A DNA stretch of 7,564 nucleotides, from assembly GCA_027030605.1 (NCBI GenBank), contig JALVEV010000249.1:1-7564 (forward strand), given 5' to 3'. The notes below the pieces were generated by a model. It was not told the DNA's origin. It ran no database searches and worked only from the letters and a program-made list of their open reading frames with translations. A program made the position numbers and the translations under genes. Positions 7,216 through 7,564 of this stretch are shown one piece after another. Origin of the DNA: Campylobacteraceae bacterium (GTDB lineage: Bacteria > Campylobacterota > Campylobacteria > Campylobacterales > Sulfurovaceae). The stretch's first letter is position 1. Each line of letters begins with the position of its first letter.

Positions 7216-7244
7216 ATTATATCTGAACTAATAGCTAAAGACAA
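7216..7244 (-). promoter_or_regulatory. Putative sigma-70 promoter for the RND/AsmA-like unit
   Basis: On the minus strand, TTGTCT (7244-7239, 4 of 6 matches) and TATAAT (7221-7216) are separated by exactly 17 bases. Transcription would start near 7209, leaving a leader of about 75 bases before the RND start at 7133. It is divergent from the leuD promoter, with about 125 bases between the two predicted start points. No clear repressor operator (long palindrome) is seen at this promoter. Confidence 0.5.
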
Positions 7245-7300
7245 AGAGGTGCATAACAAAGAAGTAGAATATTAAAAAATGTGAAAGAAAAAGTTACATT

Positions 7301-7329
7301 AAGTTTTTTTAGTAGCTTTTAGATATAAT
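7301..7329 (+). promoter_or_regulatory. Putative promoter for leuD
   Basis: A perfect TATAAT at 7324-7329 is preceded by a T-rich stretch (7305-7310, 7317-7320) containing TTTTAG, the style of Campylobacterota housekeeping promoters that have periodic T tracts in place of a conserved -35 box. Transcription would begin near 7336, about 48 bases before the TTG start of leuD. Confidence 0.5.
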
Positions 7330-7344
7330 CGCGACTATATTACT

Positions 7345-7377
7345 AGGATTACTTAAAATAATCCTCTTTATAAGGAT
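7345..7377 (+). promoter_or_regulatory. leuD leader with two mutually exclusive hairpins
   Basis: AGGATTA (7345-7351) pairs perfectly with TAATCCT (7359-7365) around a 7-base loop. The ATCCT part of that same right arm (7361-7365) can instead pair with AGGAT (7373-7377), which covers most of the ribosome binding site AAGGA (7372-7376). The first hairpin (7 bp) leaves the site free; the second (5 bp) hides it. No U-tract follows, so any effect would be on translation. The elements are short and may be coincidental. Confidence 0.3.
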
Positions 7378-7383
7378 GGAACT

Positions 7384-7564
7384 TTGCAAGGTAAAGTTTG
7401 GAAATTTGGTGACCATATTGACACCGATTTAATTATTGCGGCAAGATACCTCAACACAAGTGAGCCAAGTGCTTTGGCAAAACATGTTATGGAAGATGCA
7501 GACCCAGAGTTTGTTAACAAGATGAGCGAGGGTGACATTATTGTTGCTGGAGAGAATTTTGGTT
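7384..7564 (+). CDS. leuD: 3-isopropylmalate dehydratase small subunit (LeuD), 3' truncated
   Basis: The first 60 codons of LeuD, the swivel-domain subunit which, with the iron-sulfur LeuC, isomerises 2-isopropylmalate to 3-isopropylmalate in leucine biosynthesis. The N-terminus MQGKVWKFGDHIDTDLIIAARYLN and the following H-V-M-E-D-A-D-P-E-F and G-D-I-I-V-A-G-E-N-F-G blocks are diagnostic of the short LeuD (about 165 residues) of the LeuCD/homoaconitase-like type; the substrate-binding CGSSREH segment should follow just beyond the window. Translation starts at TTG (7384): AAGGA at 7372-7376 is seven bases upstream, an in-frame stop (TAA, 7354-7356) closes the frame, and there is no in-frame ATG or GTG between that stop and the TTG. 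The ATG at 7376 is in another frame. It has its own promoter and diverges from the RND genes, with no functional link to them evident. Confidence 0.93.
   Translation, partial: MQGKVWKFGDHIDTDLIIAARYLNTSEPSALAKHVMEDADPEFVNKMSEGDIIVAGENFG

Noticed and set aside
7280..7298. TGTGA...TTACA as a CRP/FNR-type operator in the divergent intergenic region
   Set aside because: The half-sites are nine bases apart rather than six and one is imperfect; it does not fit either consensus.
7376..7378. ATG at 7376 as the leuD start
   Set aside because: It is in a different frame from the LeuD sequence and overlaps the ribosome binding site; TTG at 7384 gives the conserved N-terminus.

Overview
The window is AT-rich bacterial DNA with compact gene spacing, A/T-rich promoters with clear TATAAT boxes but weak -35 elements, and signal peptides and lineage-typical proteins that fit a Campylobacterota (Epsilonproteobacteria) chromosome, perhaps of the Sulfurovum/Sulfurimonas kind. 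That assignment is inferred from protein style, not from a marker gene. No phage, transposon, CRISPR array, tRNA or rRNA is visible. No stretch without a gene exceeds about 250 bases.

Left part, plus strand (1-2173): the C-terminal end of an RND/MMPL-type exporter cut by the window edge; a complete YmdB-family metallophosphoesterase starting at GTG, with all expected metal-binding residues; then, behind its own promoter and a 5'-end hairpin, a secreted M48-family zinc metalloprotease.

Middle and right part, minus strand (7244 down to 2170): a promoter drives two genes that together make one AcrB-type RND efflux permease, divided exactly between its two six-helix halves. The halves are in the same frame and separated by a single TAG codon directly followed by ATG, with a perfect AAGGAGG ribosome binding site inside the end of the first gene. 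The third gene of this unit encodes an AsmA/TamB-like periplasmic protein and follows a 30-base region holding an 11-bp inverted repeat. It converges on the protease gene with a 4-base overlap of the stop codons. No periplasmic adaptor or outer-membrane channel gene lies next to the permease genes.

Right edge, plus strand (7324-7564): a divergent promoter and a short leader with two mutually exclusive hairpins precede leuD (isopropylmalate isomerase small subunit), which starts at TTG and runs off the window.

Most of the genes concern the cell envelope: two unrelated RND-superfamily transporters, an envelope protease and a putative lipid-transfer-type protein. YmdB (nucleotide/RNA signalling) and LeuD (leucine synthesis) are the exceptions. 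The observation most worth following is the natural split of the RND permease, because its proton-relay residues end up on two separate polypeptides.
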